Assembly (NCBI RefSeq): GCF_003967595.1
Contig: NZ_BIFW01000009.1
Location: 1-64,000 of the forward strand
DNA from: Companilactobacillus musae
GTDB lineage: Bacteria > Bacillota > Bacilli > Lactobacillales > Lactobacillaceae
Direction: 5' to 3'
Length of the DNA stretch: 64,000 bases
Each line of letters starts with the position of its first letter. The first letter of the stretch is position 1. The translations under genes were made by a program, and so were the position numbers. A model generated the notes under the pieces. That model was given only the letters and a program-made list of their open reading frames with translations. It did no database searches and was not told the DNA's origin. Shown piece after piece: positions 7,801-17,206 of this stretch.

Positions 7801-9378
7801 ATGGATCAAAAAGAATTAGAACAAGAAGTAAACAAACGTAGAACCTTTGCGATTATCTCTCACCCGGATGCTGGTAAAACTACCATTACTGAACAAATGC
7901 TTTATTTTGGTGGTGTTATTCGTTCTGCTGGTACAGTTAAGGCTAAAAAATCAGGTCAATTTGCAACTTCTGATTGGATGGAAATCGAAAAGAAACGTGG
8001 TATTTCTGTTACCAGTTCAGTAATGCAATTTCATTATCGTGATAAGGATATTAATATCTTGGATACTCCAGGACATGAGGATTTTTCTGAAGATACTTAT
8101 CGTACTTTGATGGCAGTTGATGCTGCAGTCATGGTTATTGATTCAGCTAAGGGTATTGAACCACAGACTAAGAAATTGTTTAAAGTTGTTAAGAAACGTG
8201 GAATTCCTATTTTTACATTTATGAATAAGTTAGATCGTGATGGACGTGATCCTTTAGATTTAATCGCTGAATTGGAAGATCTTTTGAATATTGAGGGCTG
8301 TGCAATGAATTGGCCAATCGGTATGGGTAAGGAACTGAAAGGACTTTATGATATTCGTAATAGTCGTTTGGAACTTTACCGAAAAGATGGGGATGACCGT
8401 TTCTTACCATTAGGTGAAGATGGAAAATTGGCAGAGCATAATCCAATTGAAGACACGGGTGTCTATGATCAAGCACTCGGGGAAGTTGATTTGATTAAAG
8501 AAGCTGGTAATCAGTTTGATATCGATAAAGTGCTTGCTGGTAATCAAACACCAGTCTTCTTCGGATCAGCTTTGACTAACTTTGGTGTAGAAACATTCTT
8601 GAATACATTTTTGGATATGGCTCCAGCACCAAGCGAACATAAAGAAAAAGATAGCGATGAAATCGTTAAGCCTGATGATTCAGAATTTTCAGGATTCGTC
8701 TTTAAAATTCAAGCTAATATGAATCCTAATCATCGTGATAGAATTGCTTTCGTTAGAATTTGTTCGGGCGAGTTTGTACGTGGTATGGATGTTAAATTGC
8801 AAAGAACTGGTAAAGTTATGCGTTTAAACAATGCGACTGAATTTATGTCTGACCAAAGAGAAACTGTTAAAACAGCTGTTGCTGGTGATATTGTTGGTTT
8901 ATACGATACTGGTAACTTCCAAATCGGTGATACGATTTATACAGGTAAGAAGTCAGTACAATTTGAAGACTTGCCACAATTTACACCTGAAATGTTCATG
9001 GAAGTTCAAGCTAAGAATGTTATGAAGCAAAAGTCCTTCCATAAGGGAATGCAACAGTTGGTTCAAGAAGGTGCCGTTCAACTATATAAGAAATATACAA
9101 CAAACGATTATATCTTGGGTGCCGTTGGTCAACTTCAATTTGAAGTTTTCCAATTTAGAATGAAGAACGAATATAATTGTGATGTAGTAATGAAACCAAT
9201 TGGTTCTCGAATTGCTAGATGGGTCGATCCGGAACAATTGGATCAATCTATGTCATCAACTAGAAATATGTTGGTGAAAGATTTAGATGACAAACCATTG
9301 TTCCTCTTCGAAAATAGATTTGCAGAAAACTGGTTTGCTAATAAATATCCAGATGTTAAGTTAACTTCAAAATTATAG
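7801..9378 (+). CDS. prfC: peptide chain release factor 3
   Basis: This 525-residue translational GTPase recycles RF1/RF2 from the ribosome after peptide release. The P-loop is SHPDAGKTT (about residues 20-28), G2/G3 are seen as [12 protein letters not shown] and [17 protein letters not shown], and G4 is [10 protein letters not shown]. The C-terminal domain has [15 protein letters not shown]. Length and domain order are normal for RF3. The start at 7801 agrees with family members beginning a few residues before the [16 protein letters not shown] block. There is no close ribosome binding site; see the hairpin feature upstream. It is monocistronic. Confidence 0.95.
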   Translation: MDQKELEQEVNKRRTFAIISHPDAGKTTITEQMLYFGGVIRSAGTVKAKKSGQFATSDWMEIEKKRGISVTSSVMQFHYRDKDINILDTPGHEDFSEDTYRTLMAVDAAVMVIDSAKGIEPQTKKLFKVVKKRGIPIFTFMNKLDRDGRDPLDLIAELEDLLNIEGCAMNWPIGMGKELKGLYDIRNSRLELYRKDGDDRFLPLGEDGKLAEHNPIEDTGVYDQALGEVDLIKEAGNQFDIDKVLAGNQTPVFFGSALTNFGVETFLNTFLDMAPAPSEHKEKDSDEIVKPDDSEFSGFVFKIQANMNPNHRDRIAFVRICSGEFVRGMDVKLQRTGKVMRLNNATEFMSDQRETVKTAVAGDIVGLYDTGNFQIGDTIYTGKKSVQFEDLPQFTPEMFMEVQAKNVMKQKSFHKGMQQLVQEGAVQLYKKYTTNDYILGAVGQLQFEVFQFRMKNEYNCDVVMKPIGSRIARWVDPEQLDQSMSSTRNMLVKDLDDKPLFLFENRFAENWFANKYPDVKLTSKL

Positions 9379-9404
9379 AAAATCGCTGAATAGCGGTTTT
9401 TTTT
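9379..9404 (+). terminator. terminator of prfC
   Basis: AAATCGCT and AGCGGTTT pair around GAAT (one G-U pair), followed by eight T residues. Confidence 0.85.
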
Positions 9405-9785
9405 ATTGTAAAATTTTAATGGTAGTACAAAAATTCACAAATAAAGGAGGCCAAAGAGGACGTTCAATAATGCTCGAAAAGCGTAATATGAGGGGATTTG
9501 AATCAAATAGTCAAAAATTATAATTCTAACTACCGATTATTTTTCTTGATTACTAGCAATAATAAAATTGTTAATTTTTACGGAATATTATTTAAAATAA
9601 GATTATTTTCCTAAAGTGAGTATAAGAATTCTTTAGATTCTTAAGGATTTCTTAAAGTCAAGTCACAAAAAATTACAATTTATTTTCGAATGTTTAATTC
9701 TTGTTACAAAATTCGAGTTTTATTGAAACTACTTTTTTTAAATAGTAGTCTATAACTAGATTATTTATTAAGGGGAAACCATTCT
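9405..9785 (+). promoter_or_regulatory. long upstream region of the glucosaminidase gene
   Basis: This 380-bp stretch has no convincing gene. A 16-codon frame after an AAAGGAGG (ATG about 9470) is too short to support. Three similar TTCTTAAG-like units lie at about 9630-9657. TGTTTA-N5-TGTTAC at 9691-9707 differs at one base from the WalR (YycF) consensus TGTWAH-N5-TGTWAH, which controls wall hydrolase genes in Bacilli. The rest is AT-rich leader or promoter DNA. Confidence 0.35.
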
Positions 9786-10790
9786 ATGTCTAAAAAAAAT
9801 CTACTCACTAGTGCTTTGGTACTTGGCACATTAGCTGCAACTGCGACACCTTCTGTCGTGTCAGCTGCAACAACAAACGATGCAGATTCTGCAACATCTC
9901 AAACAAGTACAGAACAAGTAAATAACAAATCAGAAGACAATACATCAAATATCATTGCCGGTTCAAAGGTAAAAAAAGCTGATACAACAGTTGCTACTTC
10001 AGCTACTGTTCAAGCTGCCAGTGAATCAATTAATAATGCATTAAATACAACCGCTGTTATTCAAGCAGCTACTGGTGTTACAACAGCTCAACAACAAGCT
10101 TTCTTAAATCAAGCTGTTCCTATGGCTCAAAAGGCTGCTAGTCAATATGGCCTTTACACATCTGTTATGTTAGCTCAAGCTATTCTTGAAAGTGCATGGG
10201 GCACTTCAACTTTAGCTACACAAGGTTACAACTTATTTGGTATTAAGGGTGATTACAATGGTGCCTACGTAACAATGCCAACTTCAGAATGGAGTGCTTC
10301 ACAAGGTTGGTATACAATCAATGCTAACTTCAGAAAGTACCCAAGTTACTATGAATCATTTGCTGATAATGGTAATAAATTACGTAATGGTGTTTCTTGG
10401 AATACTAGCTTCTATAGTGGTACATGGAAAGAAAATACAAGTTCATACAAGGATGCAACTGCTTGGTTACAAGGTAGATACGCTACCGCTCCTAACTATG
10501 CTTCATCATTAAATAATTTGATTCAAACTTATAATTTAACTCAGTATGACGGTACACCAGAAACAAACGGTGGATCACAAACAGACAACAATGTTATTAA
10601 TGTAAATAACAAAAATGGTGATTACGTAAGTATTGTATCTTTCAATAGTAACGGCGAAGCATCACCAGTTACTAATAGAGCACTTGCAAACAATACACCT
10701 TGGTATACTGACCAAACTAAGACATACAATGGTCATACATATTACCGTGTTGCTACAAACGAATGGGTTCAAGATACTTATTTGGCATAA
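9786..10790 (+). CDS. secreted GH73 N-acetylglucosaminidase with SLAP domain
   Basis: This 334-residue wall hydrolase has a Sec signal peptide (MSKKN to about VVSAA at residue 27) and a Thr/Ser/Ala-rich linker. A GH73 glucosaminidase domain follows at about 105-250, with the catalytic Glu in AQAILESAWG and the NLFGIKG motif. A C-terminal SLAP domain occupies about 270-334 and ends in YYRVATNEWV. It would cut glycan strands at the cell wall during growth or separation. The SLAP module binds wall polymers and recurs in other proteins of this window. It follows AAGGGGAAA and ends in a strong terminator. The catalytic role is well supported. Confidence 0.9.
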   Translation: MSKKNLLTSALVLGTLAATATPSVVSAATTNDADSATSQTSTEQVNNKSEDNTSNIIAGSKVKKADTTVATSATVQAASESINNALNTTAVIQAATGVTTAQQQAFLNQAVPMAQKAASQYGLYTSVMLAQAILESAWGTSTLATQGYNLFGIKGDYNGAYVTMPTSEWSASQGWYTINANFRKYPSYYESFADNGNKLRNGVSWNTSFYSGTWKENTSSYKDATAWLQGRYATAPNYASSLNNLIQTYNLTQYDGTPETNGGSQTDNNVINVNNKNGDYVSIVSFNSNGEASPVTNRALANNTPWYTDQTKTYNGHTYYRVATNEWVQDTYLA

Positions 10791-10810
10791 TAATACGGAT
10801 AATTTTAAAA

Positions 10811-10840
10811 GACATTCTCATTGGAGAATGTCTTTTTTTT
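10811..10840 (+). terminator. terminator of the glucosaminidase gene
   Basis: A perfect 9-bp stem GACATTCTC/GAGAATGTC with loop ATTG, followed by eight T residues. Confidence 0.92.
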
Positions 10841-10978
10841 GTTCAAATCCAATTTATACGATATTTATTTATAGAATATGGATTATAATTTTGAAAAAAT
10901 ATTATAAAATTATATTACTCATAATAAGTAAATTTTATTAAATCTATTACTATTTTGTGCTTTCAGGAGGGGGCTGTC

Positions 10979-13480
10979 ATGTTAAAAAATAATAGAAATA
11001 TTTTTAGAATAGCTTTGCTGTTTTTATTATCTTTCGTTGCTTTTCTTTTTACGGCGACGTCAACGATAGCTGCACCGACTGTTTCTCAGGTCTATAATGC
11101 TGCACCAGATGGTTTGAATATCAGCGATTATATGACGGGTGTAGAAAAATATAATGACGGTACTATAAATAATGTGAAAATATATAAATCAGGATCAAGT
11201 TATGGCAATAAATCGGATATCATTCAACTCATGACTGATCAAAGTGGAGCTAGCAGTAAACAGTTATCGTCAATTTGGGGTAAACGACCAGATGATCCCG
11301 GATCGACTGATGATAAAATAGACAATTATTTTGATCTATCAAAAAAACAAACAGTTTCAGCCTGGATTTATTTAGGTGATAAAGATGGATACCCAAGTGG
11401 AACAGCTAATAATGATACAGCCAAGAGTTTGCCGGATGGCTTAGCTTTTGTACTTCAAGATGATGCTCGAGGGAGTAGAGCGATTGCTACAACTAATAGT
11501 GGAGAATCTGCCTTTGGAGAAACTCTTGGTGTCTGGGGAAGCTCAGGTCAAAGTGGTAATAACTCAACGATTTCTCGGAATTTAGGTTTAACGGCAATTC
11601 AAAATAGTTTTGCTTTGGAATTTGATACCTTGCAAAATAATACACCGATTACTTCTATTTTAGGAAAAGATGATTTCTTTGATGGTGGTTATTATAACGG
11701 TTCACAGATGGCTAAGGGTCAACATATCGCTTGGAATTATCCTGCTAGTACCGAAATATGGTCAGGGGATACTTTGACACCAAGTCCTAATAATAACGTT
11801 GATGTACCTTATACCTATATGAGTAATTATTATTCATTGGGTTTAATATCTCCTTATTATTACGGATTAGTACATCGTGATTCTTTACAAAATATTGATT
11901 TAACTGGACAGTACACGGTTGCTGATTCTTGGCAACACTTTAGGTTAACGTATACTCCACCAGCTTCAGGAAGTACGGTGGCTACGATATCATATGTTTT
12001 CAATGACAAAACTTATGATGGAAAGATTAAACCATATACGCAATATAATAAGAAAAATAATCGTCAAATTGATATTGCTCGTTTTATGAAAAATGGGAAT
12101 ACTAAAGTACGTTGGGGGTTCACAGCTTCAACTGGTTCTCCTAATTCTGCTCCATCAACTTTTGCGGCCATTATGCAAGAAATGCCGAATACCGCTAATA
12201 TCGATACGACGACAAAATTATATGATTTGTCACAGTATGACAGTAATGGTAATTTGGGGCGTGAGATTAGTGATCTAGATAAAAAAGAAACTCTTGAAGC
12301 AATTGACCCAGCAACTAAAAATCCGGAATATAATGTCGCTAATGGTGATAACTTGAGGTTTGATTATAACTTAACTTATAACTCAGGTTTTGCTGGAACT
12401 GGTGGTGAAATTACAACAGCAATTAGTTTACCGAAAAGTGTTGATTTTACACCCGATGCGGATAACAACATCGGACAGATAGTTTATTCAGGATTCTCTG
12501 ATGATTCGAAAAATAAAACAGTAAAGATATCAGCCAGTGATATTGAAAATGACGTTTTGAATCTTAATTTACAGACGATGGATACTGAAGGTCAAATTGC
12601 TAAAATTGAGTTGTTTGGAAAAGCCAATGCTACGACAACGCCAACTAAGGTACTTGGACAACATGTATCTTATAAGAGTTTACATTTTATTGATGATGTC
12701 ATGAGTCCGTCCTTTTTAATTAACGACCGGTTGAATTTATCAACTAAGGATAATCTAGATTTGGGTTCGATTGATATTAAAAGTACGGATAATAATCAAG
12801 TAGATTTAAATTTAACGACTAATTATGCTGGAGGTTCTAGTTTTGATACTAAGGGCGTAACTTTATATACTCAAATTGATGATAAAACACCGACGACAAG
12901 TAATATCTCAACGTCTGATGGAAAGAGTTCTTATGATATTGCAAATAATATAGCTAATTCAACGCAGTTCAGTGCTAGTTATTTGGGTGTGGGTGATCAT
13001 AAAATTAAGGTTTATGTGATAGATTCCTTGAAGAGAGTTAGTGATCCAATAGTATATACGGTTAATGTCAAAGGAAAGGAATTGAAATTACTGGTAGACG
13101 ATATTTATTCTTTCCAAAACATTAACTATAAATCCAGTACCGGTTTTGTAAAGAGAAATGGAGATTGGAAAGTTTCTGTTTTAAGTGCTGACACGCCATG
13201 GACTTTGACGGCAAGTGCAGCCGATTTAACCTTGGAAGGTGACAAGAGCCAAACTATTGGACCACTCTTTTATCGAGATAAGAATAATAATGATTTTTCA
13301 ATGGCCAATCAAACACCAGTCATTGCATCGGATGACAATACTTCGGCTGCAACTAAGACGACTGACGTCAGTGGAAATTGGGGCAATGAGGACGGAATTT
13401 TGTTGCAAAATAATACTGTAAAGCCAGCAGGAAAGTATTCTGGTGTAATCAAGTGGAATTTGATTGATAGTGTTTCATGA
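10979..13480 (+). CDS. secreted lectin-like surface protein with C-terminal WxL domain
   Basis: This 833-residue protein starts with a Sec signal peptide (MLKNNRN to about STIAA). Residues about 60-400 resemble a bacterial L-type lectin domain: LAFVLQDDARGSRAI, a GETLGVWG stretch, FALEFDTLQN and a long beta-rich segment. The C-terminal 160 residues form a WxL-type wall-binding domain, with the proximal DTPWTLTASA and the distal YSGVIKWNLIDSVS. I chose ATG 10979 because AGGAGGGGG precedes it by five bases; a further upstream start would spoil the signal peptide. It probably acts as a non-covalent surface adhesin. No DUF916 or other WxL partner lies beside it, unlike usual WxL operons. Confidence 0.78.
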   Translation: MLKNNRNIFRIALLFLLSFVAFLFTATSTIAAPTVSQVYNAAPDGLNISDYMTGVEKYNDGTINNVKIYKSGSSYGNKSDIIQLMTDQSGASSKQLSSIWGKRPDDPGSTDDKIDNYFDLSKKQTVSAWIYLGDKDGYPSGTANNDTAKSLPDGLAFVLQDDARGSRAIATTNSGESAFGETLGVWGSSGQSGNNSTISRNLGLTAIQNSFALEFDTLQNNTPITSILGKDDFFDGGYYNGSQMAKGQHIAWNYPASTEIWSGDTLTPSPNNNVDVPYTYMSNYYSLGLISPYYYGLVHRDSLQNIDLTGQYTVADSWQHFRLTYTPPASGSTVATISYVFNDKTYDGKIKPYTQYNKKNNRQIDIARFMKNGNTKVRWGFTASTGSPNSAPSTFAAIMQEMPNTANIDTTTKLYDLSQYDSNGNLGREISDLDKKETLEAIDPATKNPEYNVANGDNLRFDYNLTYNSGFAGTGGEITTAISLPKSVDFTPDADNNIGQIVYSGFSDDSKNKTVKISASDIENDVLNLNLQTMDTEGQIAKIELFGKANATTTPTKVLGQHVSYKSLHFIDDVMSPSFLINDRLNLSTKDNLDLGSIDIKSTDNNQVDLNLTTNYAGGSSFDTKGVTLYTQIDDKTPTTSNISTSDGKSSYDIANNIANSTQFSASYLGVGDHKIKVYVIDSLKRVSDPIVYTVNVKGKELKLLVDDIYSFQNINYKSSTGFVKRNGDWKVSVLSADTPWTLTASAADLTLEGDKSQTIGPLFYRDKNNNDFSMANQTPVIASDDNTSAATKTTDVSGNWGNEDGILLQNNTVKPAGKYSGVIKWNLIDSVS

Positions 13481-13616
13481 TACGTTGTGAGAATATATTG
13501 TGTTCAGAAGTAAATAATGAGAGCTAAAAAGTATATTTTTTCTTCTATACAGTTGTTCTCACGACTAGACTCGCTTATTATATTTAAATGGACTTTTAGG
13601 TAAGAGAGTGAAATTA
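13481..13616 (+). promoter_or_regulatory. brnQ leader region
   Basis: GTTGTGAGAA (about 13485-13494) and TTCTCACGAC (about 13556-13565) are inverted repeats 60 bases apart and could close a large RNA loop before brnQ. No terminator hairpin and no T-box motif is present, so I see a possible structure but no defined regulator. Confidence 0.25.
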
Positions 13617-14951
13617 ATGAATGAAAAATTAACGTGGAGAAACTTGTTTTTTATTGGTTCAATGCTATTTGGACTATTTTTTGGTGCTGGTAATCTGATT
13701 TTTCCAGTATTTTTAGGTCAACAAGCTGGTAGTAACGTTGTGTATGCCATTATTGGATTGTTGATAACTGGGGTTGGTTTACCACTATTGGGTGTTGCCA
13801 GTATGGGAATGACTGGTAGCAATAGTGTCTTTGATCTAGCAGGAAGGGTTAACCGGCCTTATGCTTATATTTTTACAATTTTGTTGTATTTAACGATGGG
13901 ACCGTTTTTTGCGATTCCGCGGTTAGCGACGATTTCTTTTCAATTGGGGATTGCTCCGTTTGTAGAAAAAGGTAATCAAAACTTAGTTTTATTGATTTTT
14001 TCAGCTATCTTTTTTGGAGTAACTTTCTTATTCTCAAGAAAACCTAGCAAATTAATGACGTATGTTGGTAAATGGCTGACACCAATATTTTTAGTTCTAT
14101 TGGGTATATTAGTTGTGACAGCTTTTATTAAACCAATGGGAAGTATTAATACCTTGCCGCATGGACAATATGTTAAACATCCTGTGTTGACTGGTTTTAC
14201 TGAAGGCTATAATACTATGGATGCTTTAGCATCATTGGCTTTTGGAGTGGTCGTAATTGATACTATCAAGTCTTTAGGTGTCAAACATCCGGGACAGATT
14301 GCTAAAGATACGATTAAATCAGGATTGATCAGTGTTGTCTTAATGGGGATAATTTATGCTTTTTTAGCCTTAATTGGAACTATGAGTGTAAATAAATTGC
14401 CATTAGCTTCAAATGGTGGCGTAACTTTGGCGCAAGTATTCAATTATTATTTCGGCTCATTTGGTAGTTTATTATTGGCATTGATAGCGATTATTGCTTG
14501 TTTGAAGACTTCAATTGGCCTTATTTCAGCGTTTGGCGAAACGGCAACAGAAATGTTTCCTAAATTTAATTATCAAGCTGTTTTATTATTTGCTGGTGGA
14601 TTGTCATTTGTCGTAGCCAATATTGGATTAACAAAGTTGATCAATTATTCGACACCGGTTTTGATGTTTCTATATCCTCTAGCGATAGTTTTGATAATAA
14701 TTGCTGTTTTCACACCTTTAATTGGTGAATCCAAATGGATTTATGGTATGACAACGTTATTTACAGTAATTCCAGCGTTGTTTGCTGGTTTAGCAGCGTT
14801 ACCTAAAGAATTGAAAACTAGTAATATGATCCAACAAGTTCTCATCTGGAATAGTCATTTGCCTTTAGCACAACTCAGCTTAGGATGGATGGTTCCAGCG
14901 TTGATAGGTTTGGTAATAGGTTGTTTAATTAGTAAAATTAAAAAAGCCTAG
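13617..14951 (+). CDS. brnQ: branched-chain amino acid:cation symporter
   Basis: This 444-residue protein is a BrnQ/LivJ-type LIV-II carrier. It takes up Leu, Ile and Val with Na+ or H+. It has about twelve membrane helices, and the N-terminal FIGSMLFGLFFGAGNLIFP signature is diagnostic. The start is ATG 13617 with AGAGAG 7-8 bases upstream; the GTG at 13608 lies inside that ribosome site. It is followed at nine bases by the HAD phosphatase gene, so the two are probably co-transcribed. The substrate range is inferred from the family. Confidence 0.9.
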   Translation: MNEKLTWRNLFFIGSMLFGLFFGAGNLIFPVFLGQQAGSNVVYAIIGLLITGVGLPLLGVASMGMTGSNSVFDLAGRVNRPYAYIFTILLYLTMGPFFAIPRLATISFQLGIAPFVEKGNQNLVLLIFSAIFFGVTFLFSRKPSKLMTYVGKWLTPIFLVLLGILVVTAFIKPMGSINTLPHGQYVKHPVLTGFTEGYNTMDALASLAFGVVVIDTIKSLGVKHPGQIAKDTIKSGLISVVLMGIIYAFLALIGTMSVNKLPLASNGGVTLAQVFNYYFGSFGSLLLALIAIIACLKTSIGLISAFGETATEMFPKFNYQAVLLFAGGLSFVVANIGLTKLINYSTPVLMFLYPLAIVLIIIAVFTPLIGESKWIYGMTTLFTVIPALFAGLAALPKELKTSNMIQQVLIWNSHLPLAQLSLGWMVPALIGLVIGCLISKIKKA

Positions 14952-14960
14952 GAGTAAAGA

Positions 14961-15710
14961 ATGCAGTATATTTTTGATGTTGATGGAACATTGAGCTTTG
15001 ATGGTAAAACAATTTCTCCATTAATAAATCGGGCCATTAAAGATTTGATTGATGCGGATAATGAGGTGATATTTGCCTCAGCACGACCAATTCGAGATTT
15101 ATTGCCAATGATTCCAAGTTTTACGGATCATAAATTGATTGGAGCTAATGGAGCCATGATTTCATTGGCAGAGGAAATCAAAGTAATATCTAAGATTCCT
15201 GATAAGGATTTTATGCTTTTAAAAATTTTAATTGATAAATTTGAATTGAATTATATCGTGGATAGTAGTTGGAATTATGCAAGTAGAATCACACAATCAA
15301 GTTTTATTGAAAGAATGATTGATCCAGCTCAATTAGCTGAAAAAATTACTTTGGATGAGATTATTGAACCGATTAAAACAATTTTTGTGAATGTTGATAA
15401 TGAACTTCAACATCAGTTGATCACGACAATTAAAGAAAAGACATCTTTAAACATTATTGGTTTATCTGGTGAAGGGACAGTCGATATTACGGCTTCAGGG
15501 ATTAATAAATTTTCAACTTTGAAATATTTAGAAATTGAAGATTATGTTGCTTTTGGTAATGATTGTAATGATTTAGAGATGTTGGCAGGTGCGACTAGAA
15601 GTGTTTGGATCAATAGTAAACCAGATCTTCAAGAATTTAGTCGGCAAATGGACATAATTTGCAAACCTGATCCAGAAGCAGTTGCAAATACGATAAGAAG
15701 TTTTATTTAA
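14961..15710 (+). CDS. Cof-type HAD-IIB phosphatase
   Basis: This 249-residue cytosolic hydrolase has HAD motif I DVDGTLSFDGK at the N-terminus, motif II ASARP (the Ser site), a C2-type cap domain in the middle, and motif III/IV GINKFSTLKYL and FGNDCNDLEML. Such Cof enzymes dephosphorylate sugar phosphates or flavin-type cofactors; the exact substrate is unknown. AGGAG lies eight bases before the ATG. It is the second gene after brnQ and ends at the palindromic element 15734-15797. Confidence 0.85.
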   Translation: MQYIFDVDGTLSFDGKTISPLINRAIKDLIDADNEVIFASARPIRDLLPMIPSFTDHKLIGANGAMISLAEEIKVISKIPDKDFMLLKILIDKFELNYIVDSSWNYASRITQSSFIERMIDPAQLAEKITLDEIIEPIKTIFVNVDNELQHQLITTIKEKTSLNIIGLSGEGTVDITASGINKFSTLKYLEIEDYVAFGNDCNDLEMLAGATRSVWINSKPDLQEFSRQMDIICKPDPEAVANTIRSFI

Positions 15711-15733
15711 TAAATACGTCAGGGAGTATTAAA

Positions 15734-15797
15734 AAAGCGTCTATTAAGAGATTCAAGTATATTTTACATACTTCGAATATCTCCTAATAGACGCTTT
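15734..15797. repeat. palindromic terminator element, copy 1
   Basis: A long imperfect inverted repeat: AAAGCGTCTATTAAGAGAT on the left pairs with ATCTCCTAATAGACGCTTT on the right, around a short central loop. It is flanked by A and T tracts and lies between convergent genes, so it probably ends transcription from both sides. The internal core resembles those at 27495-27564, 38641-38706 and 41172-41237. Confidence 0.8.
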
Positions 15798-15804
15798 CTT
15801 TATT

Positions 15805-16749
15805 TTATAACTCTGTAATTAACTTTTGAGCAATTGGTTCGTTTAAAATAACATCGGTAAAGTAGTTACCATTTAAAACAGCTTTTAAAGAATTAGTTTT
15901 AAATTTATCGTTTACGATACCTACTCGAGTGGGTACCTCTAAAACTTGTGCTAATTTTATACCAAATACTTTGTCATTATCTTCTGTAATTAACAGTTTG
16001 CCATCTTTGTTGATAGGTCGTCCATAGATTAAGGCAGCAATTGAATTGGAGTCAACGTTTGGAAAAAGCAAATTTTTATTATCACGCCAAGTGTCAATAC
16101 TATTGATTGAATCGACTGTTCCAATACTGGCAAAAATCAAATCCAATTTTTGGGCAACAGTCAAAGTTGGTTTGATAGCCGGTTCTAGACCTAATTGTTG
16201 GCGAACCGCACTATTGAGAATATAAAGTGGGGCATCAATAGTTAAATATTGACTATTATATTTATTAGCTGCTTTTTGAACCATTCGCATGGTTCCTGCT
16301 AAAGAATTGTTTTTGCCATTTCCACCCATGAATTGAGTAAAAAGCATATTGTTTTTAGAAATTGTTTGAAATGAATCAATTACGTGATAAATAGTGTCTC
16401 CCCAAGTGAGACCAATCAATTTTTTGCCATCAATCAAATCTTGAAGATATTTTGCTGCAAAGGAATAAAACCGATCATTTTGGTGAGCAATATCATCAGT
16501 ATTTTTCAGAATGTAGAAATTAGCATTAGGAAAAGCCAAACTGAGTTTGTCTTCCAAATTATGACTACGTGAAAAAGGCGAACTAATGTTGATCGTAACG
16601 ATTTTTTTGTCGATTGCTTCTTGCAAATATTTAGATATTTTATAGCGACTGATTTTATATTTTTTTGAGATATCACCTAAATTTAGGTGATTTAAGTAAT
16701 ATTCTTGAGCTAAATCTACTAATAATGAAGTACTTTCTCCATGAACCAT
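15805..16749 (-). CDS. SorC/DeoR-type sugar-binding transcriptional regulator
   Basis: This 314-residue regulator has an N-terminal helix-turn-helix (residues about 8-50, LGDISKKYKISRYKISKYLQEA). It is followed by the SorC/CggR sugar-phosphate-binding domain (about 60-310), with the typical GLTWGDTIYHVI and FMGGNG segments. Members bind a phosphorylated sugar or deoxynucleoside effector and control a linked catabolic operon. No sugar operon lies next to it here, so the target is unknown. AAGGAG precedes the ATG by eight bases. Confidence 0.82.
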   Translation of the reverse strand: MVHGESTSLLVDLAQEYYLNHLNLGDISKKYKISRYKISKYLQEAIDKKIVTINISSPFSRSHNLEDKLSLAFPNANFYILKNTDDIAHQNDRFYSFAAKYLQDLIDGKKLIGLTWGDTIYHVIDSFQTISKNNMLFTQFMGGNGKNNSLAGTMRMVQKAANKYNSQYLTIDAPLYILNSAVRQQLGLEPAIKPTLTVAQKLDLIFASIGTVDSINSIDTWRDNKNLLFPNVDSNSIAALIYGRPINKDGKLLITEDNDKVFGIKLAQVLEVPTRVGIVNDKFKTNSLKAVLNGNYFTDVILNEPIAQKLITEL

Positions 16750-16865
16750 AAATAAGTCTCCTTTGCATATATAAATTACCTTATTTATGTTTATAATTCA
16801 ATTTTAAAGATAGTTATGAAATTAAAAAAATGTCACATGTTTTGCGACGTTTTAATTAATAAAAA

Positions 16866-17165
16866 TTATTTTAAACTGACATTTGATGATTTGACGTATT
16901 GATCCTTGCCAATTTGATAGTAAGTACAATTTTTAATAGATTTCTTTTCAGAAGTTTTTTTAGTTGTTCCTTTAGTTAAACATTTTGAAATCTTTTTTCC
17001 TTTTTCATTATAGAGTTGAGCTTTGGCAACTTTAACCGTTATTTTAGTAGATTTGATCTTGCTAGCTTGAACGATTTGGGAAGATGTAATGGCTGGAATA
17101 CTGATACTACCAGTACCTATGGTAAATAATGAAACGAATAAAAGACCTTTTTGAATTAATTTCAT
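16866..17165 (-). CDS. small secreted SLAP-like protein
   Basis: This 99-residue protein has a signal peptide (MKLIQKGLLF to about IVQAS) and a short SLAP-like wall-binding module (VKVAKAQLYNEKGKK and CTYYQIGKDQYVKSSNV). ATG 17165 is preceded by AAGGAG; the longer frame upstream has no ribosome site. It lies 41 bp after a paralogue (17207-17635) with a near-identical start region, so the pair arose by tandem duplication. It carries no enzymatic domain and probably binds the wall. Confidence 0.7.
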   Translation of the reverse strand: MKLIQKGLLFVSLFTIGTGSISIPAITSSQIVQASKIKSTKITVKVAKAQLYNEKGKKISKCLTKGTTKKTSEKKSIKNCTYYQIGKDQYVKSSNVSLK

Positions 17166-17206
17166 ATTATTATCTCCTTGAGAATACATTAGATAACGCT
17201 TACTCG

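Noticed and set aside
9470-9520. Short 16-codon frame after AAAGGAGG upstream of the glucosaminidase gene
   Set aside because: The spacing to ATG is too long, the frame is very short and there is no independent support.
9830-9848. Sigma-54-like TGGCAC-N-TGCA sequence
   Set aside because: It lies within the signal-peptide codons of the glucosaminidase gene and has no activator or suitable gene after it.
13518-13606. 28-codon frame in the brnQ leader that might be a branched-chain leader peptide
   Set aside because: It has no ribosome binding site, only scattered Leu/Ile codons and no terminator after it.
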